From JARYMI01 sp037444845 (GTDB taxonomy: Bacteria; Acidobacteriota; Aminicenantia; Aminicenantales; UBA8522), in assembly GCA_037444845.1 (NCBI GenBank), contig JBBILQ010000002.1, forward strand, positions 1-64,000: DNA of 64,000 nucleotides, written 5' to 3'. Shown in pieces: positions 50,554 through 60,105 of this stretch. The notes beneath the pieces are model-generated. The model searched no databases. It was not told where the DNA came from and saw nothing but the letters and a program-made list of their open reading frames with translations. The position numbers and the translations under genes were made by a program. The first letter of the stretch is position 1. Each line of letters begins with the position of its first letter.

Positions 50554-51519
50554 CTATAGCCACCCCTGTTCAACATACCAGCTTATAGTCTCGTTGAGGC
50601 CGGTTTTAAGGTCAAAACGGGGCTGGAAAGAGAGAAGCTCGCGCGCTTTCCTGATATCGGCGACCCAGGCCGATTGTTTGAAATCCAGGTATTTCTGTCG
50701 GCTGATGATGCCCGGTTTGCTCTTGAACCGGTCGATGAATTCGGAAAGACTGGCGATAAAATAAAAAAGAGGCAGCGGGACGGTCATTTTCTTAAGCTTT
50801 TTTCCGAGAACACGGCCGGCTGCTTCTCCCACCTCTTCCCACGTGTAAGGCCGAGGATTAGCGATATTCAGGATTTCGCCGCTCGGAAGATTCTTCCGGC
50901 CGCAGAGGATGAGTGCTTCGACGATGTCTTTGACATAGCAGAGGCTGACCAGTCTTCTGCCAGGAACGGTTGGCAGGATCCCCCGGTTAATCCAGCGGAA
51001 GAATTCGAGGAAATCAGAATCCTGCGGCCCGTAGACAGCGCAGGCCCTGACGATGACGAGAGGAAACCTGTCTTTGTAGCGGAGCGCCTCTTCCTCGGCC
51101 TGCAGTTTACTCAACCCGTAATGAGTGACCGGCCGGGCCGGGTCGCTTTCCTTAACGCCGTTTTCGCCGCGAGAAGGGCCGGCGGCTGCCAGGCTGCTGA
51201 GGAAGACGACCCGGGGCGAGCCTCCTGAGGCCGCGAGCGCCCGGAAAAGACTTGCCGTTCCTTCGAAGTTTGCGGTATAATAATCCGCTGACGAACGGGC
51301 CTTGGTTTTGCCGGCGAGATGAAAAACGAGGTCGATTCCGGAAGGAAGCGCAGGGATGGAGAAAAGGTCTCCGTGGAGGAGATTGATTTTTTTCCCCTCA
51401 GCCCAGGTGGCTTTTGCCGGATCCCGGATTAGGGAAAAGATCTCTTCTCCCTGGGCCAGCAAAATCTCGATCAGGCGGCTCCCGATAAAACCGGTTCCGC
51501 CGGTCAGGAAAACTTTCAT
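50554..51519 (-). CDS. NAD(P)-dependent epimerase/dehydratase
   Basis: The 321-aa extended short-chain dehydrogenase begins MKVFLTGGTGFIGSRLIEIL (GxxGxxG cofactor loop) and has the catalytic serine in VVFLSSLAAAGPS and the YxxxK in VTHYGLSKLQAEEEAL (near 143). It is typical of nucleoside-diphosphate-sugar epimerases or dihydroflavonol-reductase-like enzymes; substrate unknown. The conserved MKVFLTGGTG sets the start at 51519; a longer frame overlaps the divergent gene. Its start codon is 12 bases from that of the S55 gene, so the two promoters must overlap. Confidence 0.88.
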   Translation of the reverse strand: MKVFLTGGTGFIGSRLIEILLAQGEEIFSLIRDPAKATWAEGKKINLLHGDLFSIPALPSGIDLVFHLAGKTKARSSADYYTANFEGTASLFRALAASGGSPRVVFLSSLAAAGPSRGENGVKESDPARPVTHYGLSKLQAEEEALRYKDRFPLVIVRACAVYGPQDSDFLEFFRWINRGILPTVPGRRLVSLCYVKDIVEALILCGRKNLPSGEILNIANPRPYTWEEVGEAAGRVLGKKLKKMTVPLPLFYFIASLSEFIDRFKSKPGIISRQKYLDFKQSAWVADIRKARELLSFQPRFDLKTGLNETISWYVEQGWL

Positions 51520-51531
51520 TTTCTCGATTTT

Positions 51532-53403
51532 ATGAAAATTATCGGCTGCGGTCAAACCTCGATTCTAAGATGGGCCCACAAGCCTTTTCAGGGGAGAGAA
51601 ACGATTAAGCACATTCGACGGCTCGGTCTTGTCCTGTTATTGAGTTGCGCGCAGGCTCTCGCCTCTTCGCTCGTCCTTCCCTTGGAGCAAGTCAAGCCAG
51701 GGATGAAGGGCAGGGGGAAGAGCGTGTTTCTGCACGGCACGATCGCTGAGTTTGATGTCGAGATCCTTGGTCTTATCGAAAATATCCAACCCAGGAAAAA
51801 CGTTATCCTTGCCAAACTATCCGGCCAGGGGCTGGACGACACGGGCGTCATCCAGGGCATGAGCGGCAGCCCCGTTTATGTCGACGGAAAACTCGTGGGC
51901 GCCATTGCTTACTCTTTTGCCTTCGCTAAGGAAGCCATCGCCGGCATCACGCCCATTGGGGAGATGTTAGCTGTGGCCGGCGAGAAAAACCAGGCCAGGC
52001 CAGCCCAGGCTCTTTCGCCCCCTTTTCGGAGCCTGCTCACTCTCGAGGACCTCACGGATATCAACCGGGATCTCTTCTCGTCCCACGCCTCAGTCGTCGC
52101 TCAGGGGCAGGTTTTCCATCCCATCGGTGTGCCTCTTGTGTTCGGAGGATTCTCTCCCCAAACTGTGGAGAAAGCAAAACCGATCTTCTCCCGAATTGGC
52201 TTCCAGCCTGTGTCTATGGGGACAACTGCCCAGGTTTCCGAAAAGACTTCCGCCCCGGGAATTGCCCTTCGAGAGGGCGACCCCGTGGCCGTCCAGCTTG
52301 TCAGGGGAGACCTCAGTGTGGCTGCGTTAGGGACCGTGACTCATGTGGACGGAAACAAGGTTTTTGCCTTCGGCCATCCTCTCTACAACCTGGGCCTGGT
52401 TGATTATGGGATGGCTAAGGCGGACGTCCTCGTCGTCGTCCCGAGCCTTCAGGCCTCTTTCAAGCTGTCCTCGATCGGCCCGCTGGTCGGCTCGTTCAGC
52501 CAGGACCGGGCCGCGGGCGCTTTCGGCGAGGTCGGCAGGATGCCCCATCTCATCCCTCTCAACATCCGCATACTGGAAGAAGAGGGACGGCTGAAGACGT
52601 TCAACCTGGAGCTCGTAAACGACAAGATCTTGAGCCCTCTCTTGGTTAACCTGTCAGTGGCCTCGCTCCTTTCCAGTGAAGCCCGCTCTCACGGAAATCT
52701 TTCGGTCGAGCTAAGCGGCGACCTTTACTTAGACAACGAATCGAGCGTTCGTCTGGAGGACCTCTTCTCGGGGAACTTAAACAGCGCGGTGACCAACGTC
52801 TCCGGACTGCTGACCGCTGTCATCTATTATCTCATCAACAACGAATTCCAGGATGTCGGCATCCATCGCATCGACCTCAGCGTCAGGCCCATGGAGGAGG
52901 CGAAATTTTCTTACCTGGAGAGAGTCTGGCTGGACAAGTATGAGGTCAAGCCAGGGGAAAGGATCAAAGTGAAAATCTTCTACCGGACCTTCGGCGGGCA
53001 GAGCTTCCAGGAGACCGTGGATATCGAAGCTCCGCCGCTCGCCGCCGGCTCGGAGTTTCATCTGGTCATTGCCGACGCCGCCTCCATGCATCAGTTAGAG
53101 ATGGCCCAATACCGGAGTCAGGACTTTATGCCCCGGAGCTTGGCGCAGCTCATCCGCATCCTCAACAACCTGAGAAAAAATAATCGCATTTACTTCAAGC
53201 TGATGGCTTCAAAACCCGGCCTCTTCCTGAGGGGCGAGGAGCTGCCGAACCTGCCGCCGTCCATGAAGATGATGTTTTCTTCGCCCAGGGCCGCGGCGTC
53301 GTCTCCAACCGAGCTCACCAGGTCAACGCTGCGTGAGTACCAGCTGCCCATTCCTTATGTTTTCCGGGGAATGGCCACCATCCCGGTCAAGATCAAAAAA
53401 TAG
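51532..53403 (+). CDS. SpoIVB-type S55 peptidase domain protein
   Basis: The 623-aa protein contains a SpoIVB S55 serine-protease domain: VIQGMSGSPVYVDGKLVGAI holds the nucleophile GMSGSP, with KPGMKGRGKSVFLHGTIAEF upstream. In spore formers SpoIVB cleaves a membrane regulator; here the bacterium is probably not sporulating, so the target is unknown. A signal-like segment (LGLVLLLSCAQALASS) begins only at residue about 32. The ATG at 51532 leaves an odd 31-residue leader; GGGGAGAG at 51591 sits 5 bases before an in-frame ATT (51604), which might be the true start. The next gene follows after 11 bases. Confidence 0.8.
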   Translation: MKIIGCGQTSILRWAHKPFQGRETIKHIRRLGLVLLLSCAQALASSLVLPLEQVKPGMKGRGKSVFLHGTIAEFDVEILGLIENIQPRKNVILAKLSGQGLDDTGVIQGMSGSPVYVDGKLVGAIAYSFAFAKEAIAGITPIGEMLAVAGEKNQARPAQALSPPFRSLLTLEDLTDINRDLFSSHASVVAQGQVFHPIGVPLVFGGFSPQTVEKAKPIFSRIGFQPVSMGTTAQVSEKTSAPGIALREGDPVAVQLVRGDLSVAALGTVTHVDGNKVFAFGHPLYNLGLVDYGMAKADVLVVVPSLQASFKLSSIGPLVGSFSQDRAAGAFGEVGRMPHLIPLNIRILEEEGRLKTFNLELVNDKILSPLLVNLSVASLLSSEARSHGNLSVELSGDLYLDNESSVRLEDLFSGNLNSAVTNVSGLLTAVIYYLINNEFQDVGIHRIDLSVRPMEEAKFSYLERVWLDKYEVKPGERIKVKIFYRTFGGQSFQETVDIEAPPLAAGSEFHLVIADAASMHQLEMAQYRSQDFMPRSLAQLIRILNNLRKNNRIYFKLMASKPGLFLRGEELPNLPPSMKMMFSSPRAAASSPTELTRSTLREYQLPIPYVFRGMATIPVKIKK

Positions 53404-53414
53404 GAGAAGCAGGG

Positions 53415-55571
53415 ATGAAAAAGATGTTTCTTATTATTCTTATCGGAATAGGTTTCATGACCTCAAGCCTGGAGGGGGTGGTGCCCAGGAAATGGGAGCT
53501 GCGGGACAGGGATGCCTTTCTAAGGGGAAAATTGGACGGAATCTCTGTCTCGTCCGAAGGCGTTCTCACGCTGGCTCCCCGGGAAGAAAGAGTGGAGGGG
53601 CCGGCTGAAGATTTCTACCTTTCCTTTCTTGTCTCGCCGGACGGGACAGCTTATCTCGGCACCGGCCATGGAGGAAAAATCTACCGCCTGGCCAAGGACG
53701 GAAAAATCGACCTCTTCTTCCAGGCGCCGGAGATAGACGTCACCTGCTTGGCCCAGGATGGACAGGGAACGCTTTTCGCCGGGACTTCGCCGAACGGCAA
53801 AATTTACAAGATCACGGGCAAAGACAAGAGCGAAGTTTTTTTCAACCCGGGCGAGAAATACATCTGGGACCTCGTTTTTGCCGAGAGCGGCGCCTTGATG
53901 GCCGCTGTGGGCGAGGGGGGAGGGGTCTACAAGATTAACCAGAAAGGAGAGGGCCAGCTCGTCCTCAAGGCTGAAGAAAATCATATCCTCTGTCTCAAGA
54001 AAGACGAGAAGGGAGGGTTCATCGCCGGCAGCGGCGGCGTTGGCGTCCTCTACAGGCTCAGCCCTGAAGGCCGGACAAGCGTGCTGTTCGAGTCTCCTTT
54101 TGAGGAGATCAAGAGTATCGCCCTGGACAAGGAAGGGCAGGTTTATGTCGCGGCCGGCGGCTCTCCTTCGCGAACGAAGAAGGAAGCGCCGGTTGAGGCG
54201 GCTCCCCGGGTTTCGACAGACGTGACGGTGACGGTGAGCGCTTCGCCGCAGCCCTTGGCCCAGCCGGCAACAGCGGCCGCCCAGCGAGAGCCGGGCGCTC
54301 TCTTCCGCGTCCGTTCTGACGGCGTCGCCAAAAAAATCTGGGAATCCGAGGACGAGCTTATTTATGCGCTTCACTGGGATGAAGCTGAGAAAAAGCTCAC
54401 CTTCAGCACAGGAAATAATGGCCGCATCTATAGCCTCGACAAGGACGACAAAACGTCGCTTCTGCTCCAGGAGCCTTCGGAGCAGGCCTATGCTCTTATT
54501 CCTTCAGGGCAGAGGCTTTACGTCCTGGCCAATAATCCGTCGAGGCTGAGCGTTATTTTCCCAGAACAGAGGTTTAACGGAGAGTATTTGAGCGATGTCC
54601 TCGACACCAGGACAGTCTCGTCGTGGGGAAAGCTCGATTTTGAGGCCGATCTTCCGTCCGGGACGACCCTCCAGCTCCAGACGCGCAGCGGCAACTCTTT
54701 CGAACCGAACAGCATGTGGAGCGACTGGTCGCCTCCGTACCAGAAGGGAGAAGAGCAGATCCTCAGCCCGCGCGCCCGTTACCTCCAGTTCAAAATTCTC
54801 TTCAAGACCCAGTCGGGCAAGGCCTCTCCGTCGTTCAGGAGAGCGGAGCTCTTTTACCTTCAGTCCAACCTTGTTCCTTTTGTCAAGACGATCAGGCTCC
54901 TGCCGCCGAACGAGGTTTATCTCAAACCTCTGGAGCAGGATGAAGTCATCTGGGGAGTGAGCGACGTGCCTTTCAAGCAAGCAGGGAAGAAGGAAGAGGT
55001 CAAGGCATCCCTTTTCGCCAAGAAAGTTGAAAGAAAAGGTTATCAGACCGTCGTCTGGGAAGCCGAGGATGAAAACGAGGACGATCTTGTCTATTCTCTT
55101 TTTATCAGGAAAGAAGGGGATGCTGTTTGGCGACTTCTAAAAGAAGGCTGGAGGGATTCCCTGTTTGCTTTTGACACGGTGTCTTTTCCTGACGGCCTCT
55201 ACTTCATCAAGGTCGAAGCTTCTGACGCCGGTTCCAACCCGCCGGGCACGGAGCTCAGGGCCGGGAAAATCAGCCAGCCCCTGACGATCGACAATTCCTT
55301 GCCGGTGATCACGAATTTCACGGCCACGAGAGAGGGGAACAGGGTAGACGTTTCTTTTCAGGCGGAGGATTCTTTCTCGGCCCTGGAGAGAGCCGAGTAT
55401 CTCATCCGGCCGGGAGAGTGGAGGGTGGTTTTTCCAGTCGACGGCATCTGCGATTCGAAGAGGGAGAGCTTCAAGTTCACGGCCCCGCTTCCGGCCAACG
55501 CCGATAACCTCATCACCGTTCGTGTGACCGACAGGCACCGAAACGTCGGCGTGTTCAGGCAGGCTTATTGA
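53415..55571 (+). CDS. exported beta-propeller protein with C-terminal Ig-like domains
   Basis: The 718-aa product has a signal peptide (MKKMFLIILIGIGFMTSSLE). Residues about 65-380 are propeller blades with repeated G-x-IY patterns (LGTGHGGKIYRLAKDGKIDL, FAGTSPNGKIYKITGKDKSE, AAVGEGGGVYKINQKGEGQL). A low-complexity Ala/Pro linker follows near 265-295, and the C-terminal third looks like F5/8-type or Fn3/Ig-like beta domains (VVWEAEDENEDDLVYSLFIR). It is 11 bases downstream of the S55 peptidase gene and presumably works with it in the envelope. Confidence 0.78.
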   Translation: MKKMFLIILIGIGFMTSSLEGVVPRKWELRDRDAFLRGKLDGISVSSEGVLTLAPREERVEGPAEDFYLSFLVSPDGTAYLGTGHGGKIYRLAKDGKIDLFFQAPEIDVTCLAQDGQGTLFAGTSPNGKIYKITGKDKSEVFFNPGEKYIWDLVFAESGALMAAVGEGGGVYKINQKGEGQLVLKAEENHILCLKKDEKGGFIAGSGGVGVLYRLSPEGRTSVLFESPFEEIKSIALDKEGQVYVAAGGSPSRTKKEAPVEAAPRVSTDVTVTVSASPQPLAQPATAAAQREPGALFRVRSDGVAKKIWESEDELIYALHWDEAEKKLTFSTGNNGRIYSLDKDDKTSLLLQEPSEQAYALIPSGQRLYVLANNPSRLSVIFPEQRFNGEYLSDVLDTRTVSSWGKLDFEADLPSGTTLQLQTRSGNSFEPNSMWSDWSPPYQKGEEQILSPRARYLQFKILFKTQSGKASPSFRRAELFYLQSNLVPFVKTIRLLPPNEVYLKPLEQDEVIWGVSDVPFKQAGKKEEVKASLFAKKVERKGYQTVVWEAEDENEDDLVYSLFIRKEGDAVWRLLKEGWRDSLFAFDTVSFPDGLYFIKVEASDAGSNPPGTELRAGKISQPLTIDNSLPVITNFTATREGNRVDVSFQAEDSFSALERAEYLIRPGEWRVVFPVDGICDSKRESFKFTAPLPANADNLITVRVTDRHRNVGVFRQAY

Positions 55572-55586
55572 TGGAAGAAAGCTGGC

Positions 55587-56153
55587 CTAACTGCTCCTGG
55601 CCCGTTCAACGTACTTGTCCTCCCTCGTGTCCACCCGGACGATGTCTCCTTCCTTGATGAACTGCGGGACTGAAACAACCAACCCCGTTTCCAGCTTGGC
55701 TGGTTTGTTGGAAGCCGATTGGGTGGCGCCTTTAAGGTAGGGTTCCGTCTCGACAACCTTCAGGTCGACGGTCAACGGAGGCCTGACGCCGACAGGCTTG
55801 CCCTCGGTGAACTCGATGGTGAAGACAATGTTGGGGACGAGGTATTTAGCCCCTTCGCCGATGACGTCAGGACTGAGGCGAATCTGTTCGTAATTTTCCA
55901 GGTTCATGAAAATCGCGTCCTCGCCGCTTGTGTACAGGAATTCCATCTCCACTTCCTCGAGAAACGCCTGTTCGACCCTGTCCTCAGAGCGGAAGCGGTA
56001 ATCCAGAAGGCTCTGGTCCTTGAGGTTGCGCAGCCTTGTCTGGATCATCGCTTTCCACCGTCCCGGCGTGATGTGAGTCGCCTCCAGGACCTTATAGAGG
56101 CTGCCCTCGAGCTTGATGATCATTCCTTTTCGAATCTGCGTGGCGTTGATCAT
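55587..56153 (-). CDS. efp: elongation factor P, atypical tip
   Basis: The 188-aa protein has the three beta-barrel domains of EF-P, which rescues ribosomes stalled at polyproline. It starts MINATQIRKGMIIKLEGSLY. The tip of the first-domain loop reads TPGRWKAMIQTRL, so Arg32 stands where E. coli EF-P has the modified Lys34; EarP-type EF-Ps also have Arg here, but in a GRNAA context. No epmA, epmB or earP gene is nearby. The C-terminal domain (VSVPQFIKEGDIVRVDTREDKYVERA) is standard. Confidence 0.92.
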   Translation of the reverse strand: MINATQIRKGMIIKLEGSLYKVLEATHITPGRWKAMIQTRLRNLKDQSLLDYRFRSEDRVEQAFLEEVEMEFLYTSGEDAIFMNLENYEQIRLSPDVIGEGAKYLVPNIVFTIEFTEGKPVGVRPPLTVDLKVVETEPYLKGATQSASNKPAKLETGLVVSVPQFIKEGDIVRVDTREDKYVERARSS

Positions 56154-56375
56154 GCCTCCTCCACAAATCCTCGCTTGAGAAGCGGCCTTCTCTTTTTAGC
56201 GAAAGTTGGCCGCTCTGTCAATGCCAGCAACTCCTTAAAATTGGGGACAGTTCACCTATTTGCGCATTTTTTTCTTCAGGATTTCTCTCGGCCAGAGGGC
56301 ACGCCAGGACGAATTAAATTCTGTTGATTTTGGCGTAACTTTCTTATATCTAATTTTATCGGAGGTAGAGGTACA

Positions 56376-57152
56376 TTGACTGAGGTTATTTTTTTGGGGA
56401 CGGGGGGGTCGGTGGCGACCCCGACGAGAGACAACACCTCGTTGCTCCTGCGAAGCGGGGAAGACGTTGTCCTTGTTGATTGCCCCGGCAGCCTCATCCA
56501 GAAGCTCGGGAAGCTCAAGATAGACGCTCGCCGGGTGAGAACGATCCTGCTGACCCACATTCATCCCGATCACATTTACGGCCTGCCATCCTTTATCCAT
56601 AGCCTGATGCTTGAGACAGGAGACATTCTGTTTCTTGCTTCACCCAGAGCCATCCTCCTGGCCCGCCGGCTGCTCGATCTTTTCGGGCTCAGAAAGAAGA
56701 ACATCAAAACGAGGGTTCGTTTCAGAAGCTTGAAGCCGGGAAAAAAAATCGATATTTCCCGTTCCCTGGCCGTCAAGCCATTCGCCGTTCCTCACCATCC
56801 GTCCTCCCTGGCCTATCATTTTTGTTTTAACGAGGAACGGAAAGAACTAATTTTTTCCGGAGACACACCCGTTCATCCGCCGCTTTTTGAGGAAGCCCGC
56901 GGCATCGACTGGTTGATTCATGATTCCAGCGCTCCGTCCCGGTTCTTCAGGAAATATCCCGCGCTTCGCCGCATGCACACGAGCGCCCTGGACTTGGGCC
57001 GAATGAGCCAGGAGGCTTCGGTCAAGGGCCTCGTTCCTATCCATTTTCTGGGAGAGGTCTGCTTCTCCGTTGCTGAAATCGAGAGAGAAATAAGGAACAG
57101 CTTCCGCGGAAGACTGATCATCCCCGAAGACCTCCACGGGCTGAGGCTGTGA
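56376..57152 (+). CDS. MBL-fold metallo-hydrolase (ribonuclease Z-like)
   Basis: The 258-aa protein has the metallo-beta-lactamase motif LLTHIHPDHIYGLPSF (HxHxDH, near residue 65), FSGDTPVHPPLFEEA (metal-bridging aspartate) and VPIHF near the end. The first metal-binding histidine pair reads HIHPDH, normal for the fold. Overall it resembles RNase Z/ElaC or cyclic-nucleotide phosphodiesterase relatives. The start is a TTG at 56376 with GGAGG 10 bases upstream. A lone GGGGACA repeat end lies upstream at 56243. Confidence 0.85.
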   Translation: MTEVIFLGTGGSVATPTRDNTSLLLRSGEDVVLVDCPGSLIQKLGKLKIDARRVRTILLTHIHPDHIYGLPSFIHSLMLETGDILFLASPRAILLARRLLDLFGLRKKNIKTRVRFRSLKPGKKIDISRSLAVKPFAVPHHPSSLAYHFCFNEERKELIFSGDTPVHPPLFEEARGIDWLIHDSSAPSRFFRKYPALRRMHTSALDLGRMSQEASVKGLVPIHFLGEVCFSVAEIEREIRNSFRGRLIIPEDLHGLRL

Positions 57153-57230
57153 GGAGTAGTCCGGAGCCGCCGAACGGGCGCGACCTCCGCTCCCCAAGGA
57201 GACCATCTCAACAGATGTCAGAAGGTAAAC

Positions 57231-58907
57231 ATGATCAAAAGAAAACGATGGCTTTTAGGTTTTCTCATTTCTGGCCTTGTCTTCTCTGGATGTCAAAGGA
57301 CAAGAGAAATGGCTGATCTTGTCCTGATAAACGGCGTTATCTGGACAGGAGAAGAAATGCCTCCCCGGGCAGAGGCAGTGGCCGTTCAAGGGGAAAGGAT
57401 TATTGCCGTGGGAAAGAGCCGCGAGGTCAAGAAACTGGCCGGGAAAAAAACTCGGGTTCTCGACCTCGAAGGCGGCCTCGTCCTTCCCGGGTTTATCGAT
57501 AGCCACACTCATTTCCTTGACGGCGGATTTTCTCTGTTGAGCATCCGCTTGCGGGAAGCAAAGAGCAAAGCTGAGTTTATCGCCCTGGTAAAAGAAAAAG
57601 CAGAGGAGCTGGGCCCGGGCGAGTGGATCCTCAACGGCAACTGGGACCAGCAGCAGTTCGACCCGCCTGAGTTGCCGCGCCGTGACTGGATCGATGCGGT
57701 CACGCCAGAGAACCCTGTCTGTGTCAACCGGCACGATGGCCACATGGCCCTGGCGAACAGCCTGGCCCTTCGCCTGGCTGGGATCACGAAAGCGACGCCA
57801 TCACCAGAAGGGGGCGAAATCCTCAAGGATCCGTCAACCGGCGAGCCGACCGGCATCCTCAAAGACGCGGCCATGGACTTAGTCATCCGTCACATTCCTG
57901 AGCCAACCTTCGAGGCTAAGATCAAGGCGGCTGAGGCCGCTCTGCGGCACGCCGCCGAATGCGGCGTGACCTCTGTCCACGATATGGCTCAAGCCGGTAA
58001 CTTTGCGGTCTACCAGGAGCTCCTGAAGAGGGGCGGGCTCACCTTAAGGATATTTCTTTATATCCCGGTGAGCGAGGTCGACATCTATTCGCGGCTTTCC
58101 CTGAAAACGCCCTTCGGCAATGACTACCTGAAAATCGGCGGGCTGAAAGGATTTGTCGACGGCTCTTTGGGCTCTTCGACAGCGCTTTTTTTTGAGCCTT
58201 ATGCGGACAACCCTGAACTCACCGGCTTGCTGAGCGCCCAGATGTTCCCCGACGGAATCATGGAGAAGAGAATTCTTGCCGCCGATAACGCCGGCCTTCA
58301 GGTGGCTATTCATGCTATCGGTGACAAAGCCAACGCTCTCATTCTCGACATTTTTGAGCGAGTGATCGCCCAGAATGGGCCCCGGGAGAGACGGTGGCGG
58401 GTCGAACATGCCCAGCACCTCAGGCAAGAAGACATCGCGCGGATGGGCCGGCTCGGCATCATCGCCTCCGTCCAACCCTATCACGCCATCGACGACGGCC
58501 GCTGGGCAGAGACGAAGATAGGCCGGGAGAGATGCCGCACGACCTACGCTTTCCGGTCGCTCTTAGACGACGGCGTGCTCCTTGCCTGCGGGTCGGACTG
58601 GACCGTGGCTCCCCTCGACCCCATCAGCGGGATTTACGCTGCCGTGACAAGGCAAACGACCGACGGGAAGAACCCGGGAGGCTGGTTTGCGGAACAGAAG
58701 ATTTCTCTCGAGGAAGCTCTCAAGGGATACACTTGGAACGGCGCTTACGCCGAGTTTGCTGAAAACAAAAAAGGCTCGATAGCCGCGGGCAAGCTGGCCG
58801 ACCTCGTCGTCCTCGACAGGAACATTTTCCAGATACCTGCAGAGGAAATCAGCCAAGCGCGCGTAATGACGACCGTCGTCGGCGGCAGCATCATTTTCCA
58901 CCGCTAG
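57231..58907 (+). CDS. YtcJ-like amidohydrolase lipoprotein
   Basis: The 558-aa product has a lipoprotein signal (RWLLGFLISGLVFSGCQRTR) and the amidohydrolase_3 layout: DLVLINGVIWTGEEMPPRAE, GFIDSHTHFLDGG (HxH metal site, near 93), VNRHDGHMALANS, GLQVAIHAIGDKANALI, RVEHAQHLRQED and ACGSDWTVAPLDP. The family (YtcJ, N-substituted formamide deformylase-like) hydrolyses unknown amides, and this one would act at the cell envelope. It follows the MBL gene by 78 bases and may share its transcript. Confidence 0.88.
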   Translation: MIKRKRWLLGFLISGLVFSGCQRTREMADLVLINGVIWTGEEMPPRAEAVAVQGERIIAVGKSREVKKLAGKKTRVLDLEGGLVLPGFIDSHTHFLDGGFSLLSIRLREAKSKAEFIALVKEKAEELGPGEWILNGNWDQQQFDPPELPRRDWIDAVTPENPVCVNRHDGHMALANSLALRLAGITKATPSPEGGEILKDPSTGEPTGILKDAAMDLVIRHIPEPTFEAKIKAAEAALRHAAECGVTSVHDMAQAGNFAVYQELLKRGGLTLRIFLYIPVSEVDIYSRLSLKTPFGNDYLKIGGLKGFVDGSLGSSTALFFEPYADNPELTGLLSAQMFPDGIMEKRILAADNAGLQVAIHAIGDKANALILDIFERVIAQNGPRERRWRVEHAQHLRQEDIARMGRLGIIASVQPYHAIDDGRWAETKIGRERCRTTYAFRSLLDDGVLLACGSDWTVAPLDPISGIYAAVTRQTTDGKNPGGWFAEQKISLEEALKGYTWNGAYAEFAENKKGSIAAGKLADLVVLDRNIFQIPAEEISQARVMTTVVGGSIIFHR

Positions 58908-58922
58908 AAACCCGGGTTGAGG

Positions 58923-58951
58923 TTGTCCTAAGAAAACGATTCTGGTAATAT
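58923..58951 (+). promoter_or_regulatory. promoter of the ald-nuoEFG operon
   Basis: TTGTCC (58923-58928), 17 bases, TAATAT (58946-58951), then AAGGAGGAG before the ATG at 58979. Confidence 0.55.
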
Positions 58952-58978
58952 ATGCTGTCTTTTTTGAAGGAGGAGACG

Positions 58979-60091
58979 ATGAATGTCGGCGTGATCAACG
59001 AGAGTTCGAAGATAGAGAATAGAGCCGGCCTCAACCCGAGCGGCGTGTCCTTCTTGGTTGAGAAAGGGCACATGGTCTATGTCCAGGCCGGTGCCGGGCT
59101 TAAAGCCGGTTATACCAACGAGGAATATACGGCCCAGGGTGCCAGCGTCGTTTTCACCAAGGAAGAAGTCTTTGGCCGGTCGGACGTCGTCCTGAACATC
59201 TCGCCGCTCAACCAGGAAGAGAGCGAGCTCGTGAAAAGAGATCAGATTTTGATGGGATTCCATCATCTGGCCGTTGCCAAGAAAGCCATCATCGAAGAGC
59301 TCTTGAAGAAGAACGTCATCATGATCGGCTACGAGATCATCCAGGAAGAAGATGAAATCCTGCCTTTCTACGAAAACTTGAGTGAGATCGCCGGCCAGAT
59401 GTGCCTGGCAATTGCTGGCCACTACCTCCAGACAAATCAAGGCGGCCGTGGGATGATCCTCGGCGGCGTGGTCAGTGTGCCTCCGGCCACAGTCGTCGTC
59501 ATCGGCAGCGGCGTTCTGGCCCGCAGCGCAACCCGGGCTCTGTTAGGCGCGGGCGCCCACACGATCGTCCTCGGCCATAACATGGAAAGGATGCGCCGGA
59601 TCGAAGAGATGACGGCCGGCCGGGTGATCACCTTGATGGGGAGCAAGTACAACCTGACGCGGCTGACGAAAGTGGCCGATGTTCTCATCGGCGCCGTCCT
59701 CAGGCCTGGAGAACGGGCGCCGGTCATGATCACGCGAGAGATGGTCAAGACAATGAGGCCTGGTTCGGTCATCATCGACCTGGCCATCGACCACGGCGGC
59801 TGCATAGAGACAAGCCGGCCGACGACCCTCGAGCATCCGACGTTCGTCGACGAAGGGATCATCCATTACTGCGTTCCCAACATCACATCCTCTGTCAGCC
59901 GGACCTCGACCAAAGTCCTCTCAAACCTTGTCGTCCGGTATCTGCACGAGATCGGCGATTTCGGCGTTGACGAAGCCCTCCAGCGTGACCTGTCGCTCGC
60001 CCGGGGTGTCTACGTATGCCGGGGCTATCTCACTAAAAAGAACATTGCCGAGCGTTTCGGCCTTGAATACAAAGACCAATTTCCTTGTTGA
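58979..60091 (+). CDS. ald: alanine dehydrogenase
   Basis: The 370-aa enzyme interconverts alanine and pyruvate plus ammonia with NAD+. It begins MNVGVINESSKIENRAGLNP and has the cofactor-binding GSGVLARSATRALLGAGAHT near 182, NMERMRRIEEMTAGR and SVIIDLAIDHGGCIETSRPT near 268 (catalytic region), typical of the Ald/transhydrogenase family. AAGGAGGAG sets the start. It is encoded 14 bases upstream of a NuoE-like gene, so NADH from alanine may feed the complex encoded there (inference). Confidence 0.9.
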   Translation: MNVGVINESSKIENRAGLNPSGVSFLVEKGHMVYVQAGAGLKAGYTNEEYTAQGASVVFTKEEVFGRSDVVLNISPLNQEESELVKRDQILMGFHHLAVAKKAIIEELLKKNVIMIGYEIIQEEDEILPFYENLSEIAGQMCLAIAGHYLQTNQGGRGMILGGVVSVPPATVVVIGSGVLARSATRALLGAGAHTIVLGHNMERMRRIEEMTAGRVITLMGSKYNLTRLTKVADVLIGAVLRPGERAPVMITREMVKTMRPGSVIIDLAIDHGGCIETSRPTTLEHPTFVDEGIIHYCVPNITSSVSRTSTKVLSNLVVRYLHEIGDFGVDEALQRDLSLARGVYVCRGYLTKKNIAERFGLEYKDQFPC

Positions 60092-60105
60092 AGAGCTAAA
60101 AAGCC

